Of a stretch of DNA of 64,000 bases, positions 25,327 through 37,938 are shown piece by piece. The notes under the pieces were generated by a model. It searched no databases. It had not been told where the DNA came from and worked only from the letters and a program-made list of their open reading frames with translations. The stretch comes from Blasia pusilla (Eukaryota; Marchantiophyta; Marchantiopsida; Blasiales), in NCBI GenBank assembly GCA_050084515.1, contig CM114273.1, positions 3,968,001 to 4,032,000 of the forward strand. The letters are read 5' to 3'. The translations under genes were made by a program, and so were the position numbers. Each line of letters starts with the position of its first letter. Within the stretch, counting starts at the first letter, position 1.

Positions 25327-26869
25327 AATATAAAATCATAGCATTGAATTTCAAAGATATTATGCATATTGGGACATGAGATTGTCATACATTTTCCTAC
25401 TAGCCACACCAGCAATATTCTATTGACAACTAATTATAAATCTACTCCATTCCAAAGTGCTACAAGTTCTTGTAGCCAGGTTGCACTAATCAGTTTTGTT
25501 ATGACACATGAGGCACCACTCATACTTTCTCAATTATTGTTCGTCTTGACTCGTAACGTATATATCCCTAGTGATGATTGTATGATCTCTCTCTCTACAA
25601 TCCATTATATGTGTTATGTTGCCAATGCACAATTAATCTTAGACTATCCCATCCTATCTCTCTCTCAATCATTTATTATCTCCTCATGAGCCTCAAGATC
25701 TAAGGACCCTCAATGAGTTCATCTAACCTCAATGTTGAAACTCACGTTATGGAACTCTTCATGGAAAAAAACTCAAATGTGTAGATGTGTATCATCCATA
25801 TAGCGTCTCTTCATGTGGTCTTAACCCATGTATATATTTATCGTCTTCCAAGTTGATGTAGTTTGCACATGGTCAAAGTCCATCAATGCCCATTTATGTT
25901 GACATGTTCATGCATGTAGACTTACGTGTATTCTATAGAAGTACTTGTGGATGTGGGCTCATCTTCAAATTTTTTTTCTCATCCCCCTTCCTCCTCCCTT
26001 ATTGCCCCACCATTCTTACTATACCTTCTTCAATGAATTATAAGTATATGCCCCATCTTTTGCAATCTATATGCATGGACATGGATTTTTGTGCAATCCT
26101 AGTGGATTATGTACAACTCATATCCAAGTATTAATCACTATCCATGTAATTTCCATAAGAGTTATATGATATACCACTCATGCAACTTTTAACCTAAGTG
26201 GTAGAAATGGTATTATTATGGAAATGGCATAGTGGTTGAAGTAAAAGTAAAAGATATCTTTTGTCCAATGGATAAGTAATGACTGAAAATTAAGCGTGAG
26301 ATTGTATGTTCGATGGCCTTTGAAACTAATTCATTAAAATTTTTTGAACAAAAATGCTATGGAATTTTCTAGAGTTTAAGAGTTCTAAATTTTTTTCACT
26401 TTATATCAAGTAATTTTCCCAATTCTTAGACTTTCTAACGTTAGGACATATTAATCAATGCACAAGCTCCACGCTTAACAACTTCTCGACTTGAGATGTG
26501 AATGGAGATGTATGTGAATTAATAATGATATTTTTTTCACTAGTTCTTCTCGGTAGATTTAGTGTACTAATCATCCATATTTTTCCTTCGTATTCAGATT
26601 TTTTTCCATTTTTCTTTATTTTTGCATTAGTTCTTCTCTCTTATCCTTTCAATTAATTTCATATATTTTATCATTTCATTTCAATTTGGTAAGTAATTGA
26701 TTTTAATTTTCCTCCCATAATTTATTTTTTCCTGGAAAATATCGAGTGCATGGTGCACGTGGTTCAGAAGGGCAATCTAGTAGCTTCTTCGGTTCCAACA
26801 GCTACATGGCAGACAGTAGCCGGATTTTCTTCGTTTTACTAGTTACATGTGTGAATCAATGTTTTTCTC
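25327..26869. other. AT-rich DNA with a weak GC-rich-repeat head
   Basis: About 25868-25935 carries TTTGCACATGGTCAAAGTCC and GACATGTTCATG, a degenerate copy of the head of the element at 6888 and 32509. Open frames at 25369-25689 and 25886-26134 have no recognisable domain. Confidence 0.45.
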
Positions 26870-27098
26870 ACCTTTGCAACCACTTCATGTGTAAGGTTCA
26901 ATTATATTAAAACGACAGATTTAATTTAGATTTACAACCACTTCATGTGTAAGGTTACATTATATTAAAATGAGAGATTTAATTTAGAGAGCGACAGTAG
27001 TTAGCAGTAGTCTATTTCCCATAAGGAGGTAAACGGTGGGCCACAAACATAGTTTTGACATGGTGGACGCCACGTCCTCTAAGGATAGCAATTGCAGG

Positions 27099-27285
27099 TA
27101 TATATGATTTTAGCGTATCATTATAATTAGCTAAAATTTATAGGTATAAATTTTAGTTAATTATACGATTCAATGATACGCTAAATCATATATATTTTAT
27201 ATATGATCATATGAAGAATGAAGAGTTCCATAGCGTATAAATTTTAGCAATGTATACGCTAAAATATATATGATTTTAGCGTATA
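27099..27285. repeat. Foldback cluster built on ATACGCTAAA
   Basis: 27099-27140 is inverted at 27147-27194 with small indels. A second perfect pair of 13-bp arms (TATACGCTAAAAT) is at 27253-27265 and 27273-27285. The corresponding place in copy 1 of the block (near 16121) lacks it, so it inserted or arose after the duplication. Confidence 0.75.
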
Positions 27286-28209
27286 GATTGCTTAATGAGC
27301 AGTTATCTACGTTATTATTAAAGAATGCGTTTATAACAGGTTTCGCGGGTGAACTTCGTATTTTTCCGATTCAAGTTTGATATTTCACCCGTGATGGAGC
27401 ACGGGCACAATCTAGTACTTTTAAATTTTAGATTTCATAGTTTGCAGCATAATGAGCAATGATATTTGTATATGACTGATACTTGTATACGAAAGTACAT
27501 TGAGCAGTTCAATTTCTCCACTAGCAACGAATATGACGTTTACCGTCGTTTGCAGCTCAATGATTAGTTGCATCTCTCCAGCGTCAGGGTTGCTTGCCGA
27601 GTTTACAATAGAACTTGAGTTACGACGACTTCTCATTGAAGTTAAAGAATGCGTTCTCGGAATTATATGCCCGCACGAGCGCTAAAGTTCCTTTCTAAAC
27701 ATTTCTGTGTATGCCATATTCGCAACATTGTTGTCGTAGGAGTGATTTATGGTAGTCTAGAAGTGTGAATAGAAATACTTGGAAATTGAGATCTGTAAGC
27801 GGATTCGTGAGCATGTTTTAAATATAATAGAGTTATTGTCACTACAAGCTTCTCCACAATTCGTCAGTCTCATGATGAATCTGGCATTCAATATCATCTT
27901 CCACATGCGTAGTATTCACGGCACCGCGGCAGTTTCTCGTGTATTCCACTATTGATGAGTACACGTAGTTACAAGTGACGAGTTGGTATTTCCATTATGC
28001 AAATTCTCCTGCAGAAGGATAGAAAACATGAACGGGATCAGATTACAGGGCAAGTTTTTGGGAAACTCTTCGTCCGAACCTCCATTGTATGGAGAAACAT
28101 TTTAATGCTTTGAAAATTTCAAATAGCTTGAGTTTCAATAAGAGAATTACGACGAACAAACTTCGCTTACCTTTGTTTGCAATTTTCTAACCATGAAAAG
28201 GTCCTTGCG

Positions 28210-29719
28210 TTAACTTTGAGCAAATTTGTTTTGTCGGAGTACATTGAAGAATTCTTCTTTCGTTACTGTTCGCAAGTGGTCTGCAGTTGATGATTGTTCT
28301 TGAATGTCGAAGGACCAATCAACTCTCGAAGACGAGTTTTTTCTGTCGTCTGCATGTTTGTGGAGTATGCACCCTGAGATCAGATAATTAAGAATCAATT
28401 TTCTTGCTCCAGTTATCGGCGGCGTCAAAAATCTTAATATCAGCATTTCTTTGACATCCCTTTGACGTAAACATTTACATGTCTTGAAGTTATATGCCTA
28501 ACCTCAGAATCTGATGCATTCTCCAATTGCAAACTTCCAACATTGACTTCGTCAGAGTTGAAACAATGAGTGCCATATTTTGTTTGGTATTTTGCCAAAG
28601 AGCCGCAGGCACAAATGTTCTTGCTGATAGACTTCAACTGCGCCTCTACTTCTTGGAGTTCAGATTTCCTGCCGATAGACTTGGACTCCGGCTCTGCTTC
28701 TTGGAGTTCAGATTCAGATTTGCCATGACATCGCGTATGCGGGTCCAACAGAGCTGACTGGCCAGGATGGATCATTATCTCTTCTTCAAGAAGACAGCTA
28801 GCCTGCTGCTTTCATTCGAAAAATTCACGGGAAACAAGAAATCATCAGCAATCAAAATGAAATGAGAAGGGATCAGGAAACATGACCATCATCATGGCAA
28901 AGAAATTTTGAATGCCTCATGGACTGGGAATGCGTGAGCAAACGACTCCTTTTTACAAATTGCAGCACGTTTAATTAACTATTTCTGTCCATATCCGACG
29001 GAAGTTGAGAGAAAAAGAAGTCATAGGTTCTGTAGCGTGCATGTTTTTATTCTATACCTTCGCGGCTCGGCCACACGGAGATTTTCCGAATGAAGGTTGC
29101 TTTCAGCAGAAAGGTCGGTTTCGGGAAGCTCCGTTCTGCTTCCATAGTTTCTATTCGCTTGGCAGCATTTGGAAGAACTGGCGGAATCAGAAGTAGACAT
29201 AACCAGAACTATGGAGTGCTCCACCTTCATTGGTTCTTCTGAAGATTCTTCAGATTGCGATGTAGGGCTAGAAATTTTGTTATCTGAAGGACATGGAATC
29301 TGATTGTCCACAAAATACATGTCGGTCACCGAAGATGGCGAAAAATCGTGGTTATTCCAACTCACAAGTTCAGGAACGAGAAAACAGCCAACATCATTCA
29401 CAGATTTTTACACACTCGAATCCTAATATAACAAAACACGTGAAGCTTTCAAAACTGAGATTATTCCGGAATCACTTACCTCAAATAACTTAGCCCGCTT
29501 TGTCATCGGAGCAGCTCTGAGACTTCCACCATGGTCAGATTCGTGCTCGTCTTCCTCTACAGCCCTCGCTTTCCTCTTTCCGGACGCTGACATTGAGACG
29601 GCCGCACTAGTGAGGCTTTCGGAAGCGCCGGCTAGTAAACGACGTCCATCGCTGATGAGAAGGCCGATGCGAGTTTTCACTCGGTTGACCCGATGCAGCA
29701 ACATTCTCAGGGACGCCAT
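28210..29719 (-). CDS. Unknown gene family X, copy 2 (multi-exon)
   Basis: Minus-strand candidate gene. Exon 1: ATG at 29719 (MASLRMLLHRVNRVKTRIG), KRKARAVEEDEHES and TKRAKLFE, ending at a consensus donor, GAG then GTAAGT, near 29481. Next open stretch 29401-29021 contains VPELVSWNNHDFSP, EESSEEPMKVEHS and a Ser-rich tract. The next, 28775-28440, contains HPGQSALLDP, repeated KSELQEVEA-type units and ICACGSLAK. The last, 28446-28300, ends LHKHAD. Similar spacing to copy 1, and fewer stops, make this the more likely functional member. Small, Ser/Glu-rich, with a basic NLS-like exon; function unknown. It could be a nuclear regulator, but no domain supports that. Confidence 0.5.
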
Positions 29720-29861
29720 CTTCGAGAGTAAGGAGCAGCCACACGACACGTGAATGATGGAATATATGAATATTACGGTGGAGAGCTAAAGCTGGAGGCT
29801 TCGAGCGCAAGCTCAAATGCGTTGAGCTGGAGAATGATAACTCTTCCTCTCCGGGTAGGAC

Positions 29862-29870
29862 CCTTTATAT
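29862..29870 (-). promoter_or_regulatory. TATA box of family X copy 2
   Basis: Minus-strand ATATAAAGG, 143 bp upstream of the ATG at 29719, conserved in position with copy 1. Confidence 0.55.
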
Positions 29871-29910
29871 GGGAGGAAGGCAGCGGTCGGTCACTGAAGT
29901 GGGAAAGGAA

Positions 29911-30182
29911 GACTGACGGCACCGACAGCTGCGAGTCCAGACTGCTCAGGGTTGCTTTCATCTGTGAGACGTGACTGACGTAGATCTTGTATAGCTCAAT
30001 CGTCACCGTTTGGTGGAGAATGCATGCAGAAACATTCTGGACCGACGGCACCGACAGCTGAGAGTCGCGACTGCGGAATCCTCCTAACCTCCTGAGTACA
30101 CGCTGCTTTCTTCCGTGAGACGTGACAGACGCGGATGGATGGTATACATATCAATCTTCGTCGTTCGGTAGAGAATGCATGG
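29911..30182. repeat. Upstream tandem repeat, two units of about 130-145 bp
   Basis: GACTGACGGCACCGACAGCT at 29911 recurs as GACCGACGGCACCGACAGCT at 30040. Both units end with GGAGAATGCATG or AGAGAATGCATG. A related segment (GACCGATGGCAGCGACAACT) sits at about 20829 upstream of copy 1. It may hold promoter elements. Confidence 0.7.
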
Positions 30183-30220
30183 AGAACTAGGCTGCGGCCT
30201 AGGTTAAGAACGGGGTTCAT

Positions 30221-32508
30221 AACTTTGGAATTGAAATATAAGATAAATGAATTAGTAGCGCATCGAACTCAGGTCTGAATAGACCGGTCTTGGTTTTGGG
30301 CTAATTTCGGACAATCAAAGTAATGGTGCGAGAATGTATTGGTTAATATGGGTTGAGTTCTGATTTGGGGGTGTGATTAAAGGAGAAGATTGGAAGCTCA
30401 GGCCGGGGTGAGCGAAAAGTCTTGCAGCAAGGACTAGATGAACGTGGTTTCATAGATAACGAGGTTGTTTTAGCGTCGAGTTCCTGGGGTGGAGTACATC
30501 GTTGACATCAATAATAGCGACATTCACGGTGAATTTGTGTTTATCTAATTAACCACAAGTGGGGATGTAATAGTTCGCAGAGCTAGTAGAGTTGAAAATG
30601 AGGGCTTATTGATGAGTGATTGGAATGTGATGCTATTTGATTTAACAGTAGAAAAAATTGACTCAACTGCCATGCACAAAATAATATGTGGGTGCAACTG
30701 CATATATGACATTCTCTGTCGTGAAATCATGCAATGTGTAAGCAAGAATTGCTCAATCACAGGCTGCAAAAGTGAGCTGAATTCATAAGAAGGGAATACA
30801 CAAGCATATTGAAGTAAGAATGAAGAGGGTGATGGAAACACGCTGGTTATTGTTGGCCAAATCTAAAATCGGCCCAAATGAAAGGCCTTGCATAGGCTGA
30901 AATGAGACAAGCTGATGCTAATCGGAGAAGGCTATACATATACTCTGGATCTGGATGTGACCTAACTGAAAATGGCCATGTAGTTGTAGCCCACTACAAG
31001 GACTACCATGTGATCCAAAGTTCTCAATAGAGATAGTAGTAGCAAGAGGCTAACTAGGGCCTAAGAAGAGACCGAATAATTGAAGCTTGGAGAGACGTCC
31101 TCCAAAAAGTCTTTGTCTTTGAATCCTTGTCTATCTAATCCTAGACGTCCTCCAAAAAGTCTTTGAAATGAATCCTACCATTTGTCTCATATTATGTAGC
31201 TGGATTGCAGTAGAATGACTTGCATCCCGCTCAAGTTGTAAGACGTCTCTGGATTAACACGTAGTGAGTGCAAGAGGCATAGATGTTTGCATATTTGCCG
31301 GGATCCCATTTTGCAAAATTACCAATGGATTCTTCCTCCAAATCTCGACATTCCTCCTAGTTACCCTAAACAAAATATGACCATATGAAACATAAAATAA
31401 AATAAAAGTCAAATTACAAGTATAGATAAAATGTAGTCTTGTAAAATTAGAAATGAAATAACAGCTCGATACCATGACGACGAGATGCACAAGTAGCGAA
31501 AAAAAGCCGTCGACATTATAATGGAGCAATAATCAAAGTATTGGGAAAATATTACAAAATTATAACCAAGTGTAGTCTAGAAGGTGGACCAAATGGAGAA
31601 TGAAAGGAATAGCTAAAAAAGTACATGGAAAATCCAACAGCAAGAGCAACTACCGTCACGGACTTAACGAAGATGAAAGAACTTCAATTGAACATTAAAC
31701 TAGAAATGGTAATGCGGAGAACAAGTAAAAATGTGAATCTGCTAGCACTAAGTCTTGTGGACGAAAACAACAAACATGCATGCAGCAGCCCAATAAATCT
31801 GAACATGTCACAAAACAATATTTAATACATTTAAATACCATGGGTAGAGCAAAATGTATTAAAATTTAAGAATATAAATTTCCGTGTAGTGTATTGTGTA
31901 GATTGGAGAAAACCAAAAGTAATATAATACGAATGGAAGTTGGGATGAGCTGATCAGATCATTTCAAACGACTAAACTAGTGCAAAAGTGAGTCAGAACT
32001 GTCAAGGCTATGAAGAAGGCCGTGGAGTTCAGTTATGGTGGCAAAAACTCCAACAAAGACTTGCACATGAAATGAGGTGATTAGCTTGGTAGATATGGAG
32101 ATTAAAAAGATAGATTTGAAAATTCACAAGTAAGGGTAGAAAAAATCCCCACGCATTGTAATAAAGTGCACAAAATATCCAATACATTAAATTAGTGAGA
32201 ATTAAGAAACAAATTCTGACTCATCACTAGAAAGGTACATGTCTAAGTGGGTTGAAAGGAATTCGATGGTACGACGGTGCATAGAGGTGCTAGTGGGATC
32301 ATGTACATTGGAGAATTGACAACATTAGGATAAGGATCATAAGGTAAGATGATAACATCATCAAAATCTCAGAGCATCGGAAATGTGAAAGATTGTCCAC
32401 ATCAATAGGAATAGGTTCCAACATATGGAAGCTGCCCATTGTCTTGGGAGAAGCCCAAGAGAGTGGGTTTTAGTAGAATTAAGGTCTAACAATATATATA
32501 GGGGAAGA
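30221..32508. other. No gene recognised; one direct repeat
   Basis: AGACGTCCTCCAAAAAGTCT occurs at 31093 and 31143 (23 bp identical, 50 bp apart). Otherwise only short open frames without recognisable domains. Confidence 0.5.
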
Positions 32509-33309
32509 TGCATCCAAGGTTGCACGGAAACTGACAAGTCTGGACATGTCCTCGCACATGCCCGACCTGCATCCAAGGACCCCTCAAAGCCCACACCCGA
32601 GCACGCCTTGGAGCTCGCCACCTAGACCCGGGTTGACAAAGCTCGCATCCATTGCGTGGCCCGCAGGGTGGGCTTGGGCGGATAGGCGCAGGTTCCACGC
32701 TGATTGGGCACGAGCTCCGAGTGGGCAAGTGTCGCCTCAAGGCAGGCCGGTGCGGGCTGACGGCAAGTGCGGGCTCCGGGCGAGCAGGTGCGGGTTTAGG
32801 GCGGGCATGCATGGGCTCACAGCTCATTAGGCGTGGGCTAGAGCGGGCATGTGTGGGCTTCCGACGAGCAGGGTTGGGCTAGGGCGGCCATGTGTGGGCT
32901 TCCGACAAGCAGGGTTGGGCTAGGGCGGGCAGGTGTGGGCTCCAGGCGGGCAAGTGCGGGTTTAGGGATGATTGGGTGTGGGATCTCAATCATAAGGTGT
33001 GGGCTCCAAGCGAGCATACGCAGGCTCAAGGCAGGCAGGCGCGCGTTTAAGGGCCTATAAAAATTTGGTTTGCCGGACCAAAAAGATGGCTTGAGGCCCG
33101 CATGAGGGCCCAAGGCGGGCCTCAAGCCCGCATTCAAGGCTCGCATCGAGCCCGCCCTAGGGCAAGATGCAAGCCATACAACGGGTAGGAGCCACGGGCC
33201 CGGGGTACTTAGGCCCGCACGAACATGTCTGTCCATAGGACGGACATAAGTCCGTGCACATGTACATATTCGCGGATACGGACTTTGTCCATGTGCAACC
33301 TTGGATGCA
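32509..33309. mobile_element. GC-rich element with inverted ends and internal minisatellite
   Basis: The ends TGCATCCAAGGTTGCAC (32509-32525) and its exact reverse complement (33293-33309) bound 801 bp. The interior is a GC-rich minisatellite rich in GGGCTAGGGCGG and GTGTGGGCT; one unit repeats at 41-bp spacing (32848 and 32889). Composition contrasts sharply with the AT-rich flanks. No transposase is present and no clear target duplication is visible. Relatives lie at 6888 (opposite orientation) and 25868. Overlapping open frames on both strands reflect GC richness, not genes. Likely a non-autonomous DNA element. Confidence 0.6.
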
Positions 33310-35039
33310 GATGGTGTCTTAAGATTCGAAGTCGATCCAGTCTTATGCCACCAGATACAAGGTTGAAGAGCCTAGCAACATGATTTATTGTCAGTGTGGT
33401 CTCCTTGAAGTCAACATTCTTGTACTTGAGAACTTCCTTCTAGATCCCTCAAATAGAAACGTATCACTTACTATCATATCAATAGAGAAAAGAAACTAAA
33501 AGATGAATAGAAAATGAAAAGTTGATAATATCACTAAGAATGCCTCATATTGGTGCATCCTTGTTCAAACGCCAGAACTTAGCATCCCATAGCTAGCCCT
33601 GGCTAATAAGACTCTGGATCTGCCTTCCTATTACACCATGTTCCTAGAAGGCAAGCACCATCCCTAGGTTTTCCATGTATTTTTTTTGATTTTCTAGGCT
33701 TGAATTCTTCTATCTGTGCTTGGATGTTTGAAAGTATCATGCTAGCGAAGTCCAAGTAACTCGAGGACATGTGTGGGTCATGAATTAGACAGAGCAAAAA
33801 AAGGCAACATAGTAACCTATATTGCTACCTGAGGGGGGGCTTGTTTTTGTCACTAAGATTGAAGATCATATACATTTGAGGAATTCAGTTCATAATCATA
33901 TAAAGCAAACTCTCACTTTGTTGAGAGTGAGAAGCATAACTGACATTACAACCTTTGCTTGAGTTGCCTCTCGCGGATATGCTTAAGTGTTGTAGAAAAT
34001 ATAGGAATAGAGAATTAGGAAACACTTGCAACTCTTTGACCAAATACTTTAAAGTTATTAGGCTTCAATGATCGTAATATCCGCACTTGATCTCTTTTTT
34101 TAACCTTAGATAGCATAACATAGGCTAATCCTATGGCAAAATTGATTGCACAACCAGCAAACAAGGATCTTCCACTATAGACCCTAACTCTTGTGGGCAA
34201 TCATGGCGTAGCCCAATATAACTAGAAATGATTCGAATCATACCTCATAGAAGAGAAATTGGTTCTTTCTACCTATCCTAACAAAATGTCAATTAAATTG
34301 AAGAGTAACAATAACATAAACTAACAATATTACCTAAGTTATCCAGTCCAACAACTTTCTCACTTGGATTCTTTGGATAGGCTTTCGCAATCTCATAGCT
34401 AGTCCAGTAAGCAAAGAATGATAGTGCTCCGAATTCAAGAGTGTCGGGCCTATTTCCATAAAGATTTTTGGGATGAATACATGGTATAGATGTTGATTTA
34501 TAGACATAAGTTCTCTTTGACGGAGGGTTGCAATCAATATAGTGAACTGCATGGGATCTATATATAATTGGAATCTGAAGAGACGTTAGTGTAGCTTCTC
34601 TTGATGGGACATATCTATTTAGAACAACTCGAGAGACAAGACGTAACTAAATGTGATCTAATCTATCGAGCCCAAGACATTTAGTTAATGTGGAAAAATG
34701 CTAAAGAAGTATAATTGGTGGGAAACGGCTCTCACACTCACACATCACCATGGACAATAAAATTTATAATGAGAGAATGAGTGCTCATTGCTTCCCTTCT
34801 CAATTATATAAGATATGTACAAGCAACCCTAACCCTAACCTTAGCCATAGTTCTCGAGTTAGACTAACTATAATTAGCTAATCTTCGTTAAAATAATCGT
34901 GTTTAACTACTAATTAAGATTAAGCTTCTCTATTTTGTATGAGTATCAAATATAGCAGTTGAGATGTCTCATGAGCTTGATTGTAACTCAATCTTAAATA
35001 CTTCTTCTCAAGCTCATATCGATATCTGTAATGCCTGAA
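33310..35039. other. No gene recognised; possible LTR debris
   Basis: A CCCTAACCCTAACC tract at 34827-34840 follows TTATATAAG (34805-34813). It lies just 3' (in element orientation) of the copia RNase H remnant, so it may be part of a degraded LTR, but no second LTR was found to confirm this. Confidence 0.35.
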
Positions 35040-37262
35040 TCATTTTTAAACATCTCAAACCTATCTCTAGATTTGTAAAGATGTCAAAATTTACTGATTT
35101 TTACCTATATACACAAAATAAATTTCTCTTACAAATACTTTTTCTATGATAAAATGATAATGCATCTAAACATGCAAACACAGGGTTATTAGCAAGCTTG
35201 ATGCTACTAATATTGTTTACATATATTACACTAGATTCTAATGCATATATTATACTAGGTCCTAAGTTATTAACATCAATCTCAACAAATAATCGATGAA
35301 GCCACACCGCCTCATATGCTACATTGGTTGCTCCTCTCTGCTCAATCTCTCTTGAAAATAAAGCAACTGTAGGTTGCTTATTTGAAGTCCAACTTATAAC
35401 TACGCTTTCCAAAGTAAATGAATAATCAAATGTGGAGTGTCAATCAGACACGCTTCCTGCCTAGTCAACATCTTTTAATCCCTATAATTGAAAACTCGGA
35501 GAAGGTTCAAATTGAAGTCCGAATTCAATAGAGAATTTCACATACCGCATAATCCTCCTTATAGCATCAAGCTGAGGTTTTCGATGTGCTTGCATAAAGT
35601 GGCTCACTACGCCAACAACGTAGCTAAAATCTGGTTTGGTAATAATTAGATAGATTAAACTTCCAACCATGCGCCTATATATATTAGAATCTGCAAGCAA
35701 GTCTCATTCATCCACTCTGAGCTTCACACTCTAGTCCAACGTCGTAGAGATTGGCTTACAAGCCGTCACATCATATTTTGAAAGCATATAAAGAGCATAT
35801 TATCTATGCAGTAACCATATGCTCTCTCCAACCTTGATAAACTTAATATCAAGGAAGTTTTTGAGGTCTTCCTAAGTCCTTCATATCAAATTCTGCTTGT
35901 AACTTAAGCTTGACTTGTTATACCATTTCTTTAATACTACCTGTAATCAGGAGATCGTCAACATAGAACACAATGAGAATCGTATGATCTTGTCCTCTCA
36001 AGACATATAACGAGGAGTTAGAATCGCATACGTTAAAATCCAACTCTTGTAGGACGTATGTAATCTTACCATACTAAGCTCTTGGAGCTTGTTTGAGTTC
36101 GTATAGAGCTTTCTTCAACTTGCATACGCGAAATAGAAATTTAAGATGCTCGTATCCAAGTGATAGAGTCATATATATCTCCTTGTATAGATATCTATTC
36201 AAGAAGTCATTACTGACGTCCATGTGACGTAATCTTCACTTCTTATTTACTACAACTACAACCACTGTCTTCGTAGTCGCCATTTTTGCAACATGACTAA
36301 AAATTCTTCATAATCGATGTCATATTATTGTGCATAGCTTTTAAAGACCAATCTCGCTTTGTATTTGTTAATTATACCATCTTGATTGCGTTTGATTTTG
36401 TAAAGCCATTTGCAACCAATAGTTTCCTTATCTGAAGGTATATCAACCAACTCCCATGTTTGTTGATGTCTTAATGCAGCAAACTCTTCTTCTATGGTTT
36501 CAATCCATTTGACTTTATTTGAAGCATCTTCAAAATAACTCGGCTCTTGTTCTTGAAGGATAGTCATCATATATGTACGATGTGTCGTAATGAAACCTGC
36601 ATTTATGAATCTATAAATTGGATGTTTAACTCTATTTGATCTACGTAGTTGTTGTTTAGAGATTGATGCCTCCGACACTTTATTCGAGCTGTAACTAGTG
36701 TCAACAGACCGAATACGTACTCTTCCCGTCCATGGACTCAAGGATTTAACTAATAAATGTAGGATCTCTCCTAATCTTGTACTAGTATTTGAAGAAGTTT
36801 AAGACAATGTCTGTTGGTTTACAATCATATTTTCCTCCTCAACATACGAGTTTAGAAGTGGAATAGGTTTAGATGGAGCATACTTTGACTTTAGCTCATT
36901 AAAGGAAACATCTTCACTAGTAGTAAACTAATAATAAGTTGCCTAGAAGATGGAATGAAGATGGAATATAGCATTTATATCCGTTAGTTTCATTAGTCAT
37001 CAAAAATACATCTTTCAGACTTGAGATGTAATTTAGGAGGTCTCAAAAGGAACATAAGCATAACAAATATAACCAAATATTTTCAAAAAGGAAAAATCAG
37101 ATTTATTTACTTTGAAGACTTTGAATCGAGTTTTATTATGAACTCTTGGTAGCCTATGCCCAATATACCTTAAATATATTCTTTTCATTTAACAATATGT
37201 CCATTCTTCTTTTCAACCCCTCCATTTTGTTATGGAAGTAACACTTTACATTTAGCATCATG
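35040..37262 (-). mobile_element. Degenerate Ty1/copia retrotransposon
   Basis: Minus strand, in order. Integrase C-terminal scraps at about 37245-36960 (QNGGVEKKNG, FLKIFGYICYAYVPFE). RT start at 36741-36325 (WIETIEEEFAALRHQQTWEL, IGCKWLYKIKRNQDG). RT catalytic YVDD at 35954-35965. RT end at 35700-35482 (GSLIYLIITKPDFSYVVGVV). RNase H at 35412-35101 (ISWTSNKQPTVALFSREIEQ, SSIKLANNPVF). Several stops and frameshifts separate these. In RNase H the usual Asp-Asn pair is replaced by VNN. Gag and protease are missing: homology ends abruptly at about 37262 against unrelated DNA. Dead copy. Confidence 0.9.
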
Positions 37263-37266
37263 ATTA

Positions 37267-37938
37267 TTGAAAGATAGTGATCAAATTTTATTGAAAGATA
37301 GTGATCAAATTTTGTTGAAGATACTATCCATCTGTATTGTCAAATTTCTCTACTCGAAGCGTAAAGCCTCAAGGTTTGGCCCCATAAAGCCTCTTATTTT
37401 TGTGGACTTCAAAGTGACCATTTTCTTACGTTGGATATCATATGGCAGAGGAGATGATGGGTTTTTCTCTCAAAGGATTATCCCTGCACCGATTAACTTG
37501 TTCTCAAAGTATAACCGTTCTTATCTTTTATGTTGCTCGAACCTCCATAGCCCTCGGACATGGAATGCGTTCTATGTGAATTTTCTGTTGCATAAGACAA
37601 AGAGATCTCTAGGTTATCCGAATCACCAGTTATTTCTCTCTCTCCGTCCTTTAAGGAACTGGATGGCTACCCCAAGTATCACGGGCGAGTACTTGATGGC
37701 TGTGGTCATTTGCCCACCACTTACTGTATGCATCCGGAGCTTTTGTATCTCCAGGATGTCGACTGTACAGTTTTCCCATCCGGAAACTCTTTCTAACTCT
37801 CGCACTGGCGGGAGAAGGGTTAGAAAAAGAGTTTCTCGTTCCAAGGAAAGAGATCTTTCAAGAGCAGAATTTTTTCCTATAATCAATTTGATCACTTTCC
37901 ATCCAGAAGAACTTTCATTTACGGTTAGAAGCTACTAA
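37267..37938 (+). CDS. Unrecognised open reading frame, 223 codons
   Basis: The longest open frame outside the transposons. Its start is made of a 24-bp tandem repeat (37267-37290, 37291-37314) that doubles KDSDQILL. No domain is recognised. The minus strand across 37300-38280 is also fairly open (for example a 90-codon frame at 37623-37895). The region is more balanced in composition than its flanks and begins exactly where the copia homology stops. It may be a captured or rearranged fragment, including organelle-derived DNA, but nothing confirms this. Confidence 0.2.
   Translation: MKDSDQILLKDSDQILLKILSICIVKFLYSKRKASRFGPIKPLIFVDFKVTIFLRWISYGRGDDGFFSQRIIPAPINLFSKYNRSYLLCCSNLHSPRTWNAFYVNFLLHKTKRSLGYPNHQLFLSLRPLRNWMATPSITGEYLMAVVICPPLTVCIRSFCISRMSTVQFSHPETLSNSRTGGRRVRKRVSRSKERDLSRAEFFPIINLITFHPEELSFTVRSY

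Larger units (their letters stand above)
26870..30220. repeat. Large duplicated block, copy 2
   Basis: Diverged duplicate of 15945-20950 in the same orientation. It includes a 58-bp local tandem repeat (26874-26988; CAACCACTTCATGTGTAAGG repeated), a foldback cluster (27099-27285) and gene family X copy 2. Confidence 0.75.

Noticed and set aside
32425-33236. Several long overlapping open frames on both strands (up to 132 codons)
   Set aside because: They lie in a GC-rich minisatellite where stops are rare in every frame. The encoded residues are repeat-driven and no start context or domain supports a gene.
34825-34840. Telomere-like CCCTAACCCTAACC
   Set aside because: Only about two and a half units, next to copia debris. 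Too short for an interstitial telomere.
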